From Piscirickettsiaceae bacterium (GTDB lineage: Bacteria; Pseudomonadota; Gammaproteobacteria; Nitrosococcales; Methylophagaceae): DNA of 64,000 nucleotides. The position numbers were made by a program, and so were the translations under genes. The notes beneath the pieces are model-generated. The model was not told where the DNA came from. It ran no database searches and saw only the letters and a program-made list of their open reading frames with translations. Location of the stretch: contig JABSQO010000001.1 of NCBI GenBank assembly GCA_013215775.1, positions 124,001 to 188,000 of the forward strand, written 5' to 3'. Each line of letters begins with the position of its first letter. Position 1 is the first letter of the stretch. This document shows, one piece after another, positions 28,504 through 38,634 of the stretch.

Positions 28504-29531
28504 TATTGCTCGCCTTGCTGCTGCAGCCACGTTAACGACGCAGAAATATCAGGCTGTTCTACAATGATTTGTACTGATTGCAATGATGTCACCACCTGCA
28601 AAATAGCATCACGGTCTTCACCAATAAAATACTTTTGTAGCCATTGTGCTGCTGAATTTAGACTTTGTTCATACATCACTTGTTCGCCACTCAACAAGGC
28701 AAGCTGAGCAGACTCAAGCTTCAAACGTAAATTTTGATACAAAAAATATTGCTGTTCGGGTACTAATACTGCCGCAGCTGACCCCTCTTGATGTCGAATA
28801 ACCACCAGAGATTTAACTTCTTGCCAAGCTTGATCAAGTACACCTTGAAAGGTATCTGGATTAGAAGCTATTGTTTCTTGTTGCTCACTAGCAATCGTCG
28901 GCCCCGTTAATATCTGTAAATTTTCGACATTATCCAACGCACTTTTCAACTGCAAACCCATTCCTTCAATATCCAATTTAGTCACTGCCGCCAATGCCAA
29001 TTGTTCTTCTGCTAATAATGCTCTAAGCGGATGAAGTCGGTAATCTGATAATGCCTCAATGCGTTTATCGGCCATTTCAAGTGCCGATTGTGCACCAGCG
29101 ATATCATTAGCCAATACCACTCGCTGATTAGCAACATTCAATAAATATTCAACTTCGGCTAATGCCCAATATTGTTTAACATCGCCTATTGATAATTGCT
29201 GACTCTCACTTAATACCTGAACACGCATCGCCATCTCTTGCTGATCTTGTTCTAGCGTGGTTAACAGCGATTGATTTTTAGCAATAAGTTCTTGTGATGA
29301 TATGTTGTGCTGTGAGGCTTGTTGAACCACCGCTAACTGTTGATTAAGCGCCTCATTTTGCGATGACTGTTGAAGCCACAGCCAATAAAAACCTGCCTGA
29401 AGACATAATAAACTCAGTAATGCTAACCATATCAGCATCGTTTTCGAATTATCTTTTGAGCTGTCGGCACGCATCACTTCAATATCCTGAGCAGCCTTTT
29501 TTGAGTCTTTAGCCTCTGTTTTATTTTCCAT
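28503..29531 (-). CDS. hemX: HemX-family membrane protein of the hem operon
   Basis: Often annotated as uroporphyrinogen-III C-methyltransferase, but the family lacks the methyltransferase fold and its role is uncertain. A short charged cytoplasmic start, one membrane segment (about residues 32-50) and a long helical periplasmic part with a coiled coil (about 55-110) and the conserved VLNVANQRVVLANDI and LRALLAEEQLALAAV segments are visible. The length is 342 residues (E. coli 393). The ATG at 29531 overlaps the hemD stop as TGATG; the GTG just before it is not needed. It overlaps hemY at the other end by one base, so the three are translationally coupled. Confidence 0.87.
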   Translation of the reverse strand: MENKTEAKDSKKAAQDIEVMRADSSKDNSKTMLIWLALLSLLCLQAGFYWLWLQQSSQNEALNQQLAVVQQASQHNISSQELIAKNQSLLTTLEQDQQEMAMRVQVLSESQQLSIGDVKQYWALAEVEYLLNVANQRVVLANDIAGAQSALEMADKRIEALSDYRLHPLRALLAEEQLALAAVTKLDIEGMGLQLKSALDNVENLQILTGPTIASEQQETIASNPDTFQGVLDQAWQEVKSLVVIRHQEGSAAAVLVPEQQYFLYQNLRLKLESAQLALLSGEQVMYEQSLNSAAQWLQKYFIGEDRDAILQVVTSLQSVQIIVEQPDISASLTWLQQQGEQ

Positions 29532-30280
29532 CACTCTCTTTCCATTTCAACCAATTGGTGGACTATTGCTTGATCGCTTACCTGAGTTGTCACCACAATA
29601 TTCTCAAATCCTAATGATAATGCATGGTGGCGAATTCTTTCACTCACCACAATCATTGGCTTTTCTAATAATTCTTGCGTCCTATCTTTCAACAAAGCAT
29701 GCAAATTTTGCACGCCCATTACACTGGTACAGACTATACAGTCAGCATTTAAGGCTTGCTGATATTGTAAAGCTGATGGTGACGCTAAAATTCGCTCATA
29801 AACTTCAATATACTCAATCTTAGCACCTCTTGCCGCTAATGACTCCGCCAGCAATTCTCGACCACCTTTTCCTCGGATAATGACTATGTTTTTCCCGACT
29901 ACATCCTGCAACTCTGGCACTGCCAATAAACCTTCACTACCTGATGATTGGACAGGCTGAATATCAACACGAAGATTATATGTCTTCATCAGCTCTGCTG
30001 TACCACGCCCCACAGCCGCTAACTGAATACTTTCTGGGAGAAGGTCTGTCAATTCCTCCACAAAATTCGATACCGCATTACGGCTGATGAAAATGAGCAG
30101 ATCTTGTTTATCAATTTCACATTCTGACCATTGTTCATAAGGAATAGGAACGATTTCAATAACAGGGAAGGAAATAGCAATCGCCCCAGTATCGTTAACC
30201 CTTTTACACAAGTCTTTTGCTTGTTGTTGTGGTCGTGTAATTAAAACTTTAATTCCATTTAATAGTTTATTCGTTGCCAT
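29531..30280 (-). CDS. hemD: Uroporphyrinogen-III synthase
   Basis: Closes and inverts ring D of hydroxymethylbilane to give uroporphyrinogen III. The sequence is variable across bacteria, but this 249-residue protein has the expected start ([17 protein letters not shown]), the [14 protein letters not shown] segment, [11 protein letters not shown] and the central [21 protein letters not shown] that joins the two domains. Its first 14 bp overlap the end of hemC, and its stop overlaps the hemX start, placing it firmly in the hem operon. Confidence 0.93.
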   Translation of the reverse strand: MATNKLLNGIKVLITRPQQQAKDLCKRVNDTGAIAISFPVIEIVPIPYEQWSECEIDKQDLLIFISRNAVSNFVEELTDLLPESIQLAAVGRGTAELMKTYNLRVDIQPVQSSGSEGLLAVPELQDVVGKNIVIIRGKGGRELLAESLAARGAKIEYIEVYERILASPSALQYQQALNADCIVCTSVMGVQNLHALLKDRTQELLEKPMIVVSERIRHHALSLGFENIVVTTQVSDQAIVHQLVEMERE

Positions 30281-31199
30281 AGACCTCTGCCAAAATTTTA
30301 TCCGCTCCTTGAGATAGCAAGTCTTCCGCCAATTGAATACCTAAGGCTTCAGCATCTGCCGCCTGACCAGTGATTTCTGATCGCAACATCAAACTGCCAT
30401 CGGGCCTCCCCACTAAACCCCGTAACCATATTTTGTCATTATCTAATATTGCATAACCCGCAATAGGTACCTGACAACCACCTGATAGCCGTTTGTTTAA
30501 TGCACGCTCGGCAGAGACAACTATCCACGTTTCAGGGCATCGTAGTGGCGCAATCAAGGCATTAATTTCTTCATCGTCAACTCGAGTCTCAATACCCACA
30601 GCACCTTGACCAATGGCAGGTAAACTCTGTTCAGGCGTTAATGCAGAACGAATTCTATCTTCAAACCCTAATCGCTTTAGCCCTGCTGACGCTAAAATAA
30701 TGGCATCATAATCACCCGCATCCAGCTTGGCTAATCGTGTATTAACATTACCCCGTAAAGGCAATACATCCAGATCAGGACGATATGCACGTAACTGGCA
30801 TTCGCGACGCAAACTTGAAGTGCCCACTTTGGCACCGATAGGTAAATTTTCTAGTGATTGATATTGATTAGACACAAAGGCGTCGCGAGGATCTTCACGC
30901 TGACACACCACTGGCAAATGCAAACCCTCTGGGAATTCAACAGGCACATCTTTCATCGAATGAACGGCAATATCAGCATCTCCAGCTAACATACCTTGTT
31001 CCAGCTCTTTAACAAAAAGCCCTTTACCACCTACTTTTGCTAAAGGCACATCTAGAATTTTGTCACCTTGCGTGCTCATTTTAACCAACTCAACCCGCAG
31101 GTCAGGATGCAATGCTATTAACGCATCACGAACATATTCAGCTTGCCATAGTGCAAGTGGACTTTTACGGGTAGCAATTTTTACAATTCTGTTTGTCAT
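30267..31199 (-). CDS. hemC: Porphobilinogen deaminase (hydroxymethylbilane synthase)
   Basis: Joins four porphobilinogens into hydroxymethylbilane. Visible hallmarks are the opening [35 protein letters not shown] with the catalytic aspartate, [11 protein letters not shown], and the dipyrromethane cofactor cysteine in [13 protein letters not shown]. The frame extends upstream to 31277, but the ATG at 31199 matches the family start and has GAAGAAA before it; the protein has 310 residues (E. coli 313). It is the first gene of hemCDXY and is divergent from argH, a neighbour arrangement shared with pseudomonads. Confidence 0.96.
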   Translation of the reverse strand: MTNRIVKIATRKSPLALWQAEYVRDALIALHPDLRVELVKMSTQGDKILDVPLAKVGGKGLFVKELEQGMLAGDADIAVHSMKDVPVEFPEGLHLPVVCQREDPRDAFVSNQYQSLENLPIGAKVGTSSLRRECQLRAYRPDLDVLPLRGNVNTRLAKLDAGDYDAIILASAGLKRLGFEDRIRSALTPEQSLPAIGQGAVGIETRVDDEEINALIAPLRCPETWIVVSAERALNKRLSGGCQVPIAGYAILDNDKIWLRGLVGRPDGSLMLRSEITGQAADAEALGIQLAEDLLSQGADKILAEVYGNE

Positions 31200-31336
31200 G
31201 AATTTTCTTCGCATGTGTGAGTAAAACTTTAGCCCAACAATGATATGGCTACCGTCAAATTCTAGCATTTCTACCATGATTGCCGAATAAGCGCGTTATA
31301 ATTCATCCTTTATTTCGATTACTCAAGATCTGAATC

Positions 31337-32725
31337 ATGACTACGCCCAATAAAAAATTATCTTCGGCTCGTTTAACACAACCAACAAATGCCTTTGTTG
31401 AAGAATTCACTGCGTCAGTTCAATTTGATCAACGTATGTACCAACAAGACATTCAAGGATCGATTGCTCATGCCACCATGCTAAGTAGCGTGGGAGTTTT
31501 AACAGATAATGAATGTGAACAGATCATTGTTGGTCTCGGAAAAATTGCTACTGAAATTGAAAGTGGCAACTTTGAATGGTCTATTGCACAAGAAGATGTA
31601 CATATGAATATCGAGGCGCGCTTGATTGCATTGATTGGTGAAGTGGGCAAAAAACTTCACACTGGTCGATCTCGTAATGATCAGGTTGCAACCGACGTCC
31701 GACTTTATTTGCGCGATATGATTGAACCGATTAAATCTGAACTTTTTCGCTTACAAGACGCATTACTCAATGTCGCCGAACGTGAAGCTGAAACAATTCT
31801 GCCCGGATTCACTCATTTACAAGTTGCTCAACCTATTACCTTTGGGCACCACATGATGGCCTGGTATGAAATGTTAGTACGTGATGCAGAACGTCTTGAT
31901 GACTGTGCAAAACGAGTTAACTCATCACCTTTAGGTGCCGCAGCACTCGCCGGCACAACTTTCCCAATTGATCGTGAGCTGACGGCAAAATTATTAGGCT
32001 TTGAACGTATTTGTCTTAATTCATTAGATGCCGTGAGTGATCGTGATTTTGCCATCGAATTTAATAGTTTTGCCTCTATTTTAATGATGCATCTATCTCG
32101 ATTTTCGGAAGAATTGATTATTTGGTCATCGGCACAATTTGATTTTGTTGATTTAGGTGATGCTTTTTGCACCGGCTCATCAATAATGCCACAAAAGAAA
32201 AACCCAGATGTACCCGAATTAATCCGTGGTAAAACCAGCCGCGTTTACGGCAATATGTTCAATTTATTCACCTTGATGAAGAATCAACCACTAGCCTACA
32301 ATAAAGACAATCAAGAAGACAAAGAGCCATTATTTGACACAATCGATACATTGTTAGGCTCTTTACGCGTTTATGCCGACATGATGGGCGCAATTACCGT
32401 CAAACCAGACAATATGCGGAACGCCGCTTTGCGTGGTTATGCAACAGCAACTGACTTGGCGGATTACTTAGTCCGTAAAGGCGTTGCCTTCCGCGATGCT
32501 CATGAAGTGGTCGGTTTATCCGTTGCCTACGGTATTAAACACAATAAAGACTTATCCGAGCTCTCATTAGAAGAACTACAATCCTTCTCAAGCCAAATTA
32601 GTGATGATGTCTTTGATGTATTGACTTTAGAAGGTTCTGTAGCCGCACGTGACCATTTGGGTGGCACTGCGCCCAACCAAGTCAAAGCCGCTATTCGTTA
32701 TGCCCGATCTCAACGCCAAGACTAA
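31337..32725 (+). CDS. argH: Argininosuccinate lyase
   Basis: Last step of arginine synthesis, splitting argininosuccinate into arginine and fumarate. The fumarase/aspartase superfamily signature [16 protein letters not shown] is present with the catalytic serine, and also [16 protein letters not shown] and [16 protein letters not shown]. The length of 462 residues is typical (E. coli 457). It is divergent from hemC, with 137 bp between; a good -10 hexamer TATAAT lies at 31297-31302, though no matching -35 is evident. A strong hairpin terminator follows. Confidence 0.97.
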   Translation: MTTPNKKLSSARLTQPTNAFVEEFTASVQFDQRMYQQDIQGSIAHATMLSSVGVLTDNECEQIIVGLGKIATEIESGNFEWSIAQEDVHMNIEARLIALIGEVGKKLHTGRSRNDQVATDVRLYLRDMIEPIKSELFRLQDALLNVAEREAETILPGFTHLQVAQPITFGHHMMAWYEMLVRDAERLDDCAKRVNSSPLGAAALAGTTFPIDRELTAKLLGFERICLNSLDAVSDRDFAIEFNSFASILMMHLSRFSEELIIWSSAQFDFVDLGDAFCTGSSIMPQKKNPDVPELIRGKTSRVYGNMFNLFTLMKNQPLAYNKDNQEDKEPLFDTIDTLLGSLRVYADMMGAITVKPDNMRNAALRGYATATDLADYLVRKGVAFRDAHEVVGLSVAYGIKHNKDLSELSLEELQSFSSQISDDVFDVLTLEGSVAARDHLGGTAPNQVKAAIRYARSQRQD

Positions 32726-32746
32726 ACACTTATAAAGAGCACAAAT

Positions 32747-32778
32747 AAAAAAGCGGTGACAATATCACCGCTTTTTTT
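32747..32778. terminator. Bidirectional terminator between argH and the TonB receptor gene
   Basis: AAGCGGTGA and TCACCGCTT form a 9-bp stem around CAATA, with an A-run before and a T-run of seven at the end. It can serve both convergent genes. Confidence 0.92.
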
Positions 32779-32799
32779 ACTTCAATTTAAGCTACATAC

Positions 32800-34884
32800 T
32801 TAAAAACTGTAACTTACGCCCATCTCGTAATGACGATCTCTTCCTGGAAAGAAACGATAATCACCAAAAGCAAAGTCTGCTCGGTCAGCATATTCTTCAT
32901 CAAGTAAGTTCTTAATTTGACCATGAATAGCCACGTTATTTGTCACTTGGGTATTAACGCGTAAATTAACTAAATCATGCCCTTCATATTCATGGGTATT
33001 TGATGGATCCAAATAATATTTACCAATATGACTCCATTCTAATTCTGCTCGGCTATTGGCTTTAAAGTTCCAGCCTAAACGAATATTAGAAATATTTTTA
33101 GGTGCCGTATCAACATCGTTACCAGACTCAACACCACTTGATGCGTTATCAAAATCATATTCATGCTTCGCATGGGTATAACTGGCAGCAATATCAAATT
33201 GATCACCTAGTGGTATAGCGATACTGGCTTCAATACCTTTATGTTTAGTTTTACCATCCGATACGTTCAGGCCAGCAGAATCACGGAAGAAAAAGTTCTT
33301 TTTCTTCATATAAAATACCGACACTTCATAACTAATTTGTTGGATGTCTCCGCGAATACCAATTTCTAAACTATCTGCTTGCTCTGAATCAAGATCGCCT
33401 ACGGCTTGTTGGTTTTGTAGACGATAAAGATCGGTTGTTTGTGGAGCACGATGTCCCCGAGATAAGTTGGCGAATACACTATGTGTTTCCGCTAAACGAT
33501 ACACCAAACCTAATTTAGGACTCCAATCGTTAAAGGTGTCGTCACGATCAGCAGGTCTGTTATATAGACATTCTGTTGCTGGACCAGCAAAACAATCGCT
33601 ACCATCTGCCATGCCTGTTCCATCTGCAATATTGTTACGATAACGATAATTTACATGTTCAAAACGCAGTCCTGTGGTCGCTCGCCATTTTTCAGCCAAT
33701 TGCCATTCTGCATGAACATACGGTGCAATGGTTATCGCATCAACATCATAGTCAAAATGAACACCCTGCTGTCTATTTTTACCAAAGAAGGTATAACTTG
33801 CCCGCTCTTGTGTTTCTTTTAAACTACCATCGGTATATTCAACATCCGTCCCAAAAATAACCGTATGGCCCGCATCTAGATCAATATAATATGCCGCTTG
33901 AACACCGACACTTTGATGTTCATTTTCTTCAATCGCTCTTGATGGCAGGTAATGTTGGCGGAATTCCATGCCATTACTACGAACATATGGTGTGATACTT
34001 AATGTATTACCATTTGCCGTTTCATGATCCCAGCGTGTTGATAATCTTACCGACCACCAATCACGATAGGCATCTGGATCTGGATTAGTTTTATTAAGTG
34101 AACCGTCTTTATAGGCTTTTTCATCTGAGCTTTTGATAAAACCAGCCGTTTCCTGATTAACATTAAAAGCAGAAAGAACTGTTTTTAAACTATCGCCATT
34201 ATCTGCAAAATAATCATGCCGCAACGTCATTTTTTGCTGACCAAGACCAGATTCATCACGCCAGCCACCATCATCAACACCACTAAAACTGAAACGATAA
34301 GCATGAGCGCCAACTGTGTTACTTACCGAGCTCCTGACCTTATATAAATCATCTGATCCTGTCGTAAAATCAATTTTACGTTCCAACTCGTCAGATGGTG
34401 CCCGTGTTAACACATTCACCAAACCATGCACCGCATTCGAGCCATATAAAGCACTACCAGGACCGCGAATAACTTCAATACCACCCGCTTGTTCAAAATG
34501 CGCTTCTGATAAACCATTATTATTACCAAATGCTGCCGAGCGAAGCGCTATACCGTCTTCCATAAATAAGAATGCACCACCCGCACCAGGTCCTGTTAAC
34601 ACAGGTGACCGCAATGCTATTGTCATTTCAACACCATTACCACGCTGCAAATTCACGCCAGGAATACGTAATAATGTTTCCTCAATGTGATCTGCATTGA
34701 GTAAATCAATATCTTCTTGATGAACCTTGCCCGTATTGCCTGCCAAATCCATAAGAGAAGTTTCAGAACGCGTCCCTGTTACAACAAGTTCATCCAAATT
34801 TAAATTGGTTTCAGCTAATATAACTGTTGATGCTGAGGCGCTCGCCAAAGCAATAAATAGTGATAATTTACGCATAGAAGACAT
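32800..34884 (-). CDS. TonB-dependent outer membrane receptor
   Basis: Outer membrane gated channel powered by TonB; the substrate is not evident. The signal peptide (1-24, cut after VILA) is followed by a TonB box-like DELVVTGTR (31-39), a plug domain with the conserved IEVIRGPGSALYGSNAVHGLVNV, and a 22-strand barrel ending in the outer membrane signature YEMGVSYSF with terminal Phe. The length is 694 residues. Overall it looks like the siderophore, heme or cobalamin receptor classes; no transport genes are adjacent to decide. The start could be residue 1 or the Met at position 4. Two inverted repeats lie upstream, between it and the divergent cbpA-type gene. It ends against the argH terminator. 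Confidence 0.9.
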   Translation of the reverse strand: MSSMRKLSLFIALASASASTVILAETNLNLDELVVTGTRSETSLMDLAGNTGKVHQEDIDLLNADHIEETLLRIPGVNLQRGNGVEMTIALRSPVLTGPGAGGAFLFMEDGIALRSAAFGNNNGLSEAHFEQAGGIEVIRGPGSALYGSNAVHGLVNVLTRAPSDELERKIDFTTGSDDLYKVRSSVSNTVGAHAYRFSFSGVDDGGWRDESGLGQQKMTLRHDYFADNGDSLKTVLSAFNVNQETAGFIKSSDEKAYKDGSLNKTNPDPDAYRDWWSVRLSTRWDHETANGNTLSITPYVRSNGMEFRQHYLPSRAIEENEHQSVGVQAAYYIDLDAGHTVIFGTDVEYTDGSLKETQERASYTFFGKNRQQGVHFDYDVDAITIAPYVHAEWQLAEKWRATTGLRFEHVNYRYRNNIADGTGMADGSDCFAGPATECLYNRPADRDDTFNDWSPKLGLVYRLAETHSVFANLSRGHRAPQTTDLYRLQNQQAVGDLDSEQADSLEIGIRGDIQQISYEVSVFYMKKKNFFFRDSAGLNVSDGKTKHKGIEASIAIPLGDQFDIAASYTHAKHEYDFDNASSGVESGNDVDTAPKNISNIRLGWNFKANSRAELEWSHIGKYYLDPSNTHEYEGHDLVNLRVNTQVTNNVAIHGQIKNLLDEEYADRADFAFGDYRFFPGRDRHYEMGVSYSF

Positions 34885-34958
34885 CTTTAATCATACCCAA
34901 AATTAATTAACAATTTAAAATAGGCAGAAATTTTCTCATACTCTAACTTCTATGGCAT

Positions 34959-34994
34959 CAGGAATTTCCTGCTTCCTATTGAAAACTATCAATA
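34959..34994. promoter_or_regulatory. Two inverted repeats in the TonB receptor / cbpA divergent region
   Basis: CAGGAA-T-TTCCTG (34959-34971) is a perfect palindrome. TATTGA (34977-34982) and TCAATA (34989-34994) are a perfect inverted repeat around 6 bp. Either could be an operator for the TonB receptor or the chaperone gene. Neither is a convincing Fur box. Confidence 0.35.
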
Positions 34995-35044
34995 TAGACC
35001 CCATTTATTGATCCAAATCAAATTTGACTAACAAAGACTGTTTT

Positions 35045-35941
35045 ATGGAATACAAAGACTATTATCAAATCCTCGGTGTTTCTCGAGATGTTTCAAAAGA
35101 TGAGCTTAAAAAAGCCTATCGTAAACTGGCGCGAAAATATCATCCTGATGTCAGTAAAGAAGCTAATGCTGAAGCTAAATTCAAAGAAGTGGGTGAAGCC
35201 TATGAGGTATTAAAAGACGCTGAAAAACGAGCCCAATATGATCGCTTTGGCTCAAACTACCAAAATGGTCAGTCATTCACACCGCCTCCCGGTTGGGGAC
35301 AGCAAGGTGCGAGCAGTGGTCATGGCAACTTCAGTAACTTCTTTGAAAGCATGTTTGGTGGTGGAGCGGGTATGGGTGGTGACGATAGTTTCTTTGCTCA
35401 AGGTGAAGATGTGAACGCCAAAATCACTATTTCCTTAGAAGATGCTTTCAATGGCGCGAAAAAAGCCATTCGTCGTCCAAATGGCTCAACTCAAACCGGC
35501 ACACTTAATGTCAAAATCCCTTCCGGCATTACTTCTGGTAAGAAAATTCGTCTTTCGGGGCAAGGGAAATCTGGAATGGGCGGTAAAGCTGGAGACTTGT
35601 ATTTAGAAGTTCAGATCGCTGCTCATTTACACTATCGTCTGGACAATAAGGATGTCATCCTTAATTTACCCATTGCACCATGGGAAGCAGCATTAGGCGC
35701 CAAGGTAACAGTGCCAACATTAGCTGGTAAAATTAACTTAACTATTCCTGCTGGGGCAAAAAGTGGTCAGAAGATGCGTCTCAAAGGACGTGGTTTACCT
35801 GGAAAAGAACCTGGTGACCAGTTTGTGGTCATACAAATCGTGACTCCTCCAGCAGATACTGATGAAGCAAAAGAATTCTATCAACAGATGTCCGAGGAAC
35901 TCAGTTTTAATCCTCGTGAAATTATTGAAAAAGTGCTTTAA
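35045..35941 (+). CDS. cbpA: CbpA-type DnaJ co-chaperone
   Basis: J-domain protein that stimulates DnaK ATPase; E. coli CbpA also binds curved DNA. The J domain (about 1-70) has the HPD triad at 33-35. A Gly/Phe-rich linker follows (about 80-125), then two beta-barrel peptide-binding domains with no zinc finger, which separates CbpA from DnaJ. The length is 298 residues (E. coli CbpA 306). The frame extends upstream to a TTG at 35024; the ATG at 35045 matches the family start [12 protein letters not shown], although no strong ribosome site precedes it. A DegQ-type protease gene follows 29 bp downstream, so the two may form a protein-quality pair. No cbpM modulator gene is adjacent. Confidence 0.9.
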   Translation: MEYKDYYQILGVSRDVSKDELKKAYRKLARKYHPDVSKEANAEAKFKEVGEAYEVLKDAEKRAQYDRFGSNYQNGQSFTPPPGWGQQGASSGHGNFSNFFESMFGGGAGMGGDDSFFAQGEDVNAKITISLEDAFNGAKKAIRRPNGSTQTGTLNVKIPSGITSGKKIRLSGQGKSGMGGKAGDLYLEVQIAAHLHYRLDNKDVILNLPIAPWEAALGAKVTVPTLAGKINLTIPAGAKSGQKMRLKGRGLPGKEPGDQFVVIQIVTPPADTDEAKEFYQQMSEELSFNPREIIEKVL

Positions 35942-35969
35942 TAACTTTTCATATTGAAGGCAATGGCAA

Positions 35970-37355
35970 ATGAATATGACGACATTTAAAACATCTCTTG
36001 TTTGGCTTGCAGGTATTACTCTGCTGATTCAGGTTGCCACCGCTGCTTTACCTTTTAACTGGTTTAACGATAACGAGCAAATGCCAACCCTGGCACCCAT
36101 GCTCGACCGATCAAAACCAGCTGTAGTCAATATCGCCACGCGCAGTAATGTGCGTATACAAGATAATCCTTTGCTTGATGACCCCTTTTTCCGCCGGTTT
36201 TTTAATATCCCAGAACAGCAACCTCGTCATCGTACAAAACAAAGTTTAGGTTCGGGTGTTATTTTTGATGCCAAACAAGGCTTAGTACTAACCAATAATC
36301 ATGTCATTCATCGTGCTGATGAAATTACCGTATCGTTAACAGATGGGCGAAGCTTCCAAGCCGAACTTATTGGCAGCGACCCCGCTACTGATGTCGCTTT
36401 AATTAAAATTCCAGCTGAACAATTAACAGCACTGCCTCTTGCTGATTCGGACAAACTGCGAGTGGGTGATTTTGTGGTGGCTATTGGTAATCCCTTTGGG
36501 CTGGGACAAACGGTTACATCAGGTATTGTCAGTGCGCTCGGCCGTAGTGGTTTGGGTATAGAAGGTTATGAAAACTTTATTCAAACTGATGCCTCTATTA
36601 ACCCTGGAAATTCCGGTGGTGCATTGGTGAATTTGCGTGGTGAATTAGTCGGCATTAATACCGCCATTTTTTCACCTGGACAAAGGGGCGGTAATATAGG
36701 AATTGGCTTTGCCATCCCCAGTAATATGGTCAAACAAATTATTGATCAACTTATTGAACATGGTGAAGTCCGTAGAGCGCACCTCGGCGTACAAATGCAA
36801 GATATAACAGCTGAATTAGCCAATGCATTTGATATTAAATCTGGGCAAGGTGCAGTTGTTACTCGCGTCATGCAAGGTTCCGCAGCCGATGAAGCAGGAT
36901 TGCAAGTAGGCGATGTCATCACAGCCATAGACGGTAATAAATTGCGTAATGCTGATAGTTTACGCAATACCATCGGTTTACTTTTAGTTGGCAAAACAAT
37001 CACGCTGGATATTCTGCGTGAAGGCCAGGCTAAAACACTTGAAGCTACGGTAACGGAAACTCAAAAACAAGTAGCCCAACAAGGCCCCGTTCATCCTAAG
37101 CTTTCGGGTGCAACTTTTGGCGATCTCGAAGAAGCTTCACCTTATTATGGCAAGTTAGATGGGGTAGTGGTTTATTCGGTTAAACGCGGCAGCCCTGCTT
37201 GGACTGCTGGCTTACGAAGTAATGATATTATTACATCGGCTAATCGATTGCCGATTAAAACATTAGATGATTTCAAACCTCTAGCGCATAACGGTAAACA
37301 ATTACTATTGAACCTCACTCGTAATGGCCGAGCAATGTTTTTATTGCTGAAATAA
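35970..37355 (+). CDS. degQ: Do/DegQ-family periplasmic serine protease with two PDZ domains
   Basis: Periplasmic protease-chaperone of the HtrA family that removes misfolded envelope proteins. A signal peptide (about 1-25, cut near ATA) precedes a trypsin-like domain with the complete triad: H111 in TNNHVIH, D141 in TDVALIKI, S215 in NPGNSGGALV. Two PDZ domains follow (about 265-350 and 375-460). The length of 461 is near DegQ (455) and shorter than the DegP loop-LA form. It could equally be called mucD by pseudomonad naming. It lies 29 bp after the cbpA-type gene and is followed by a terminator. Confidence 0.92.
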   Translation: MNMTTFKTSLVWLAGITLLIQVATAALPFNWFNDNEQMPTLAPMLDRSKPAVVNIATRSNVRIQDNPLLDDPFFRRFFNIPEQQPRHRTKQSLGSGVIFDAKQGLVLTNNHVIHRADEITVSLTDGRSFQAELIGSDPATDVALIKIPAEQLTALPLADSDKLRVGDFVVAIGNPFGLGQTVTSGIVSALGRSGLGIEGYENFIQTDASINPGNSGGALVNLRGELVGINTAIFSPGQRGGNIGIGFAIPSNMVKQIIDQLIEHGEVRRAHLGVQMQDITAELANAFDIKSGQGAVVTRVMQGSAADEAGLQVGDVITAIDGNKLRNADSLRNTIGLLLVGKTITLDILREGQAKTLEATVTETQKQVAQQGPVHPKLSGATFGDLEEASPYYGKLDGVVVYSVKRGSPAWTAGLRSNDIITSANRLPIKTLDDFKPLAHNGKQLLLNLTRNGRAMFLLLK

Positions 37356-37357
37356 TG

Positions 37358-37384
37358 AAAAGCCCGCCTTCAGCGAGCTTTTTT
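37358..37384 (+). terminator. Terminator after the degQ-type gene
   Basis: AAAAGC and GCTTTT enclose an inner CGC/GCG pairing around CTTCA with one mismatch, ending in a run of six T, just past the stop codon. Confidence 0.75.
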
Positions 37385-37534
37385 ACTCTGGCCCAAATGA
37401 CATGACTAACAATTTAGCAAGACTAATGTAACTTTAATAATAGTTAAGAGTCAGATTTATAAGTCGAGTAAAAGCCGGTTCTAACCGTCTTTTTAAACTC
37501 AACCTAAGCTCCATGACAAAACAAGGAGACGAAC

Positions 37535-38317
37535 ATGAGTGTACAAAGTTATATCAATCACAAAATCCCTTCTCAACTAACCATACATCACGTTGCATTG
37601 CTCAGGCCTTTCAACTGGCTTGCCCAAGCTTGGCAGGATATAAGTCGTCATCCAAAAGCCAGTCTGGCACATGGCCTCACTGTCAGCGCATTACTACTGG
37701 TCGTCCTAGTTATCACCAGTGTTAACATCTATATCATCGCCGCCGCTATTTCCGGCTTTATGCTGCTAGGACCGATCATGGCTGCAGGCCTGTGTGAATT
37801 ATCACGGCGAAATGAATCCGGTGAATCGGTCAGTTTTGATGATTCCCTCGCAGGTTTACGTCATTGCCAAAGTTCGCTTAACCACCTTGCTGGTATATTA
37901 TTAGGCTTCAGTGTGCTGTGGTTTTTAATATCCGGTCTAGTGTTAACCCTAACCATCGGTGACATTGCACCACCACTGGACCAAACTTTATGGGGTGGCT
38001 TTTTGGCACTGGTAACCCCCATGCAACTAACGCTCTATATCGTTGTGGGTGGTTTACTGGCCAGTATCGTATTTGTGGTATCAGTGGTATCGGTACCTGC
38101 CATTATTGAGAATGATATACCCGCGGTAGATGCCATGGCAATTAGTTTTAAAGTAGTGACATCTAACCTACTCACCATGTTGGTTTGGGCAGCGTTGATC
38201 GTGTTACTCACCGCAATAGGTTTTGCAACATTTCTAGTGGGCATGATCGTAATTTATCCATTGCTAGGTCATGCAACATGGTATGCCTATCGGGATCTGG
38301 TTGAGAAAAAGGCCTGA
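37535..38317 (+). CDS. DUF2189 integral membrane protein
   Basis: Predicted inner-membrane protein of unknown function; DUF2189 members are often found near respiratory genes. About six hydrophobic segments are visible (roughly 46-66, 68-88, 119-140, 155-178, 180-205 and 222-250), with a family-like FMLLGPIMAAGLCELSRRNESGE after the second and a C-terminal GMIVIYPLLGHATWYAYRDLV. The ATG at 37535 has AAGGAG 6 bp upstream, so the start is secure. It is 260 residues long and stands alone: 180 bp of non-coding sequence precede it, with the degQ terminator at its start, and a structured repeat element follows. Confidence 0.8.
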   Translation: MSVQSYINHKIPSQLTIHHVALLRPFNWLAQAWQDISRHPKASLAHGLTVSALLLVVLVITSVNIYIIAAAISGFMLLGPIMAAGLCELSRRNESGESVSFDDSLAGLRHCQSSLNHLAGILLGFSVLWFLISGLVLTLTIGDIAPPLDQTLWGGFLALVTPMQLTLYIVVGGLLASIVFVVSVVSVPAIIENDIPAVDAMAISFKVVTSNLLTMLVWAALIVLLTAIGFATFLVGMIVIYPLLGHATWYAYRDLVEKKA

Positions 38318-38375
38318 AATTAGGCACTGTTTGAACGGCTTTTAGCTATTTAATAAGCCATTAGAAGAATTCCAT

Positions 38376-38570
38376 CGATGCCCTTATGCGAAGCCGCGCA
38401 TCGGAAATCTGTTTGGATTAAACACGACGGTTGTTTGAGCATCAGCGAGTTTCCGTCGTATCCAAACAGGTTGAGAAGCACCGGGAACCCGAAGGGCAAG
38501 CATGGGCTGCCTTTTCTTTTGGTTCGTTTTCTTTAGGCACGTAAAGAAAATGAACTCGGGCTTTAGTCCG
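38376..38570. repeat. Structured palindromic intergenic element (dispersed-repeat type)
   Basis: Four nested or successive hairpins fill this otherwise non-coding 318-bp gap. CGATGC/GCATCG (38376-38381, 38398-38403); CTGTTTGGAT (38409-38418) with ATCCAAACAG (38460-38469), continued after a 5-nt bulge by ACGACGG (38424-38430) with CCGTCGT (38453-38459); GTTCGTTTTCTTTA (38522-38535) with TAAAGAAAATGAAC (38542-38555), one G-T; and CGGGC/GTCCG (38557-38561, 38566-38570). From memory, closely similar sequences recur between genes in other gammaproteobacteria, so it is probably a dispersed repeat; this could not be checked. Whether it is transcribed is unknown. Confidence 0.65.
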
Positions 38571-38634
38571 AAATAAAACTAAAAGTGTATTTCCTTCAAG
38601 TCTGATCTCTTTCGTTGTTTTAATTGAACAATGT

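Noticed and set aside
37513-37725. Small frame overlapping the start of the DUF2189 gene
   Set aside because: The DUF2189 frame has a strong AAGGAG site and membrane protein character; the other has neither.
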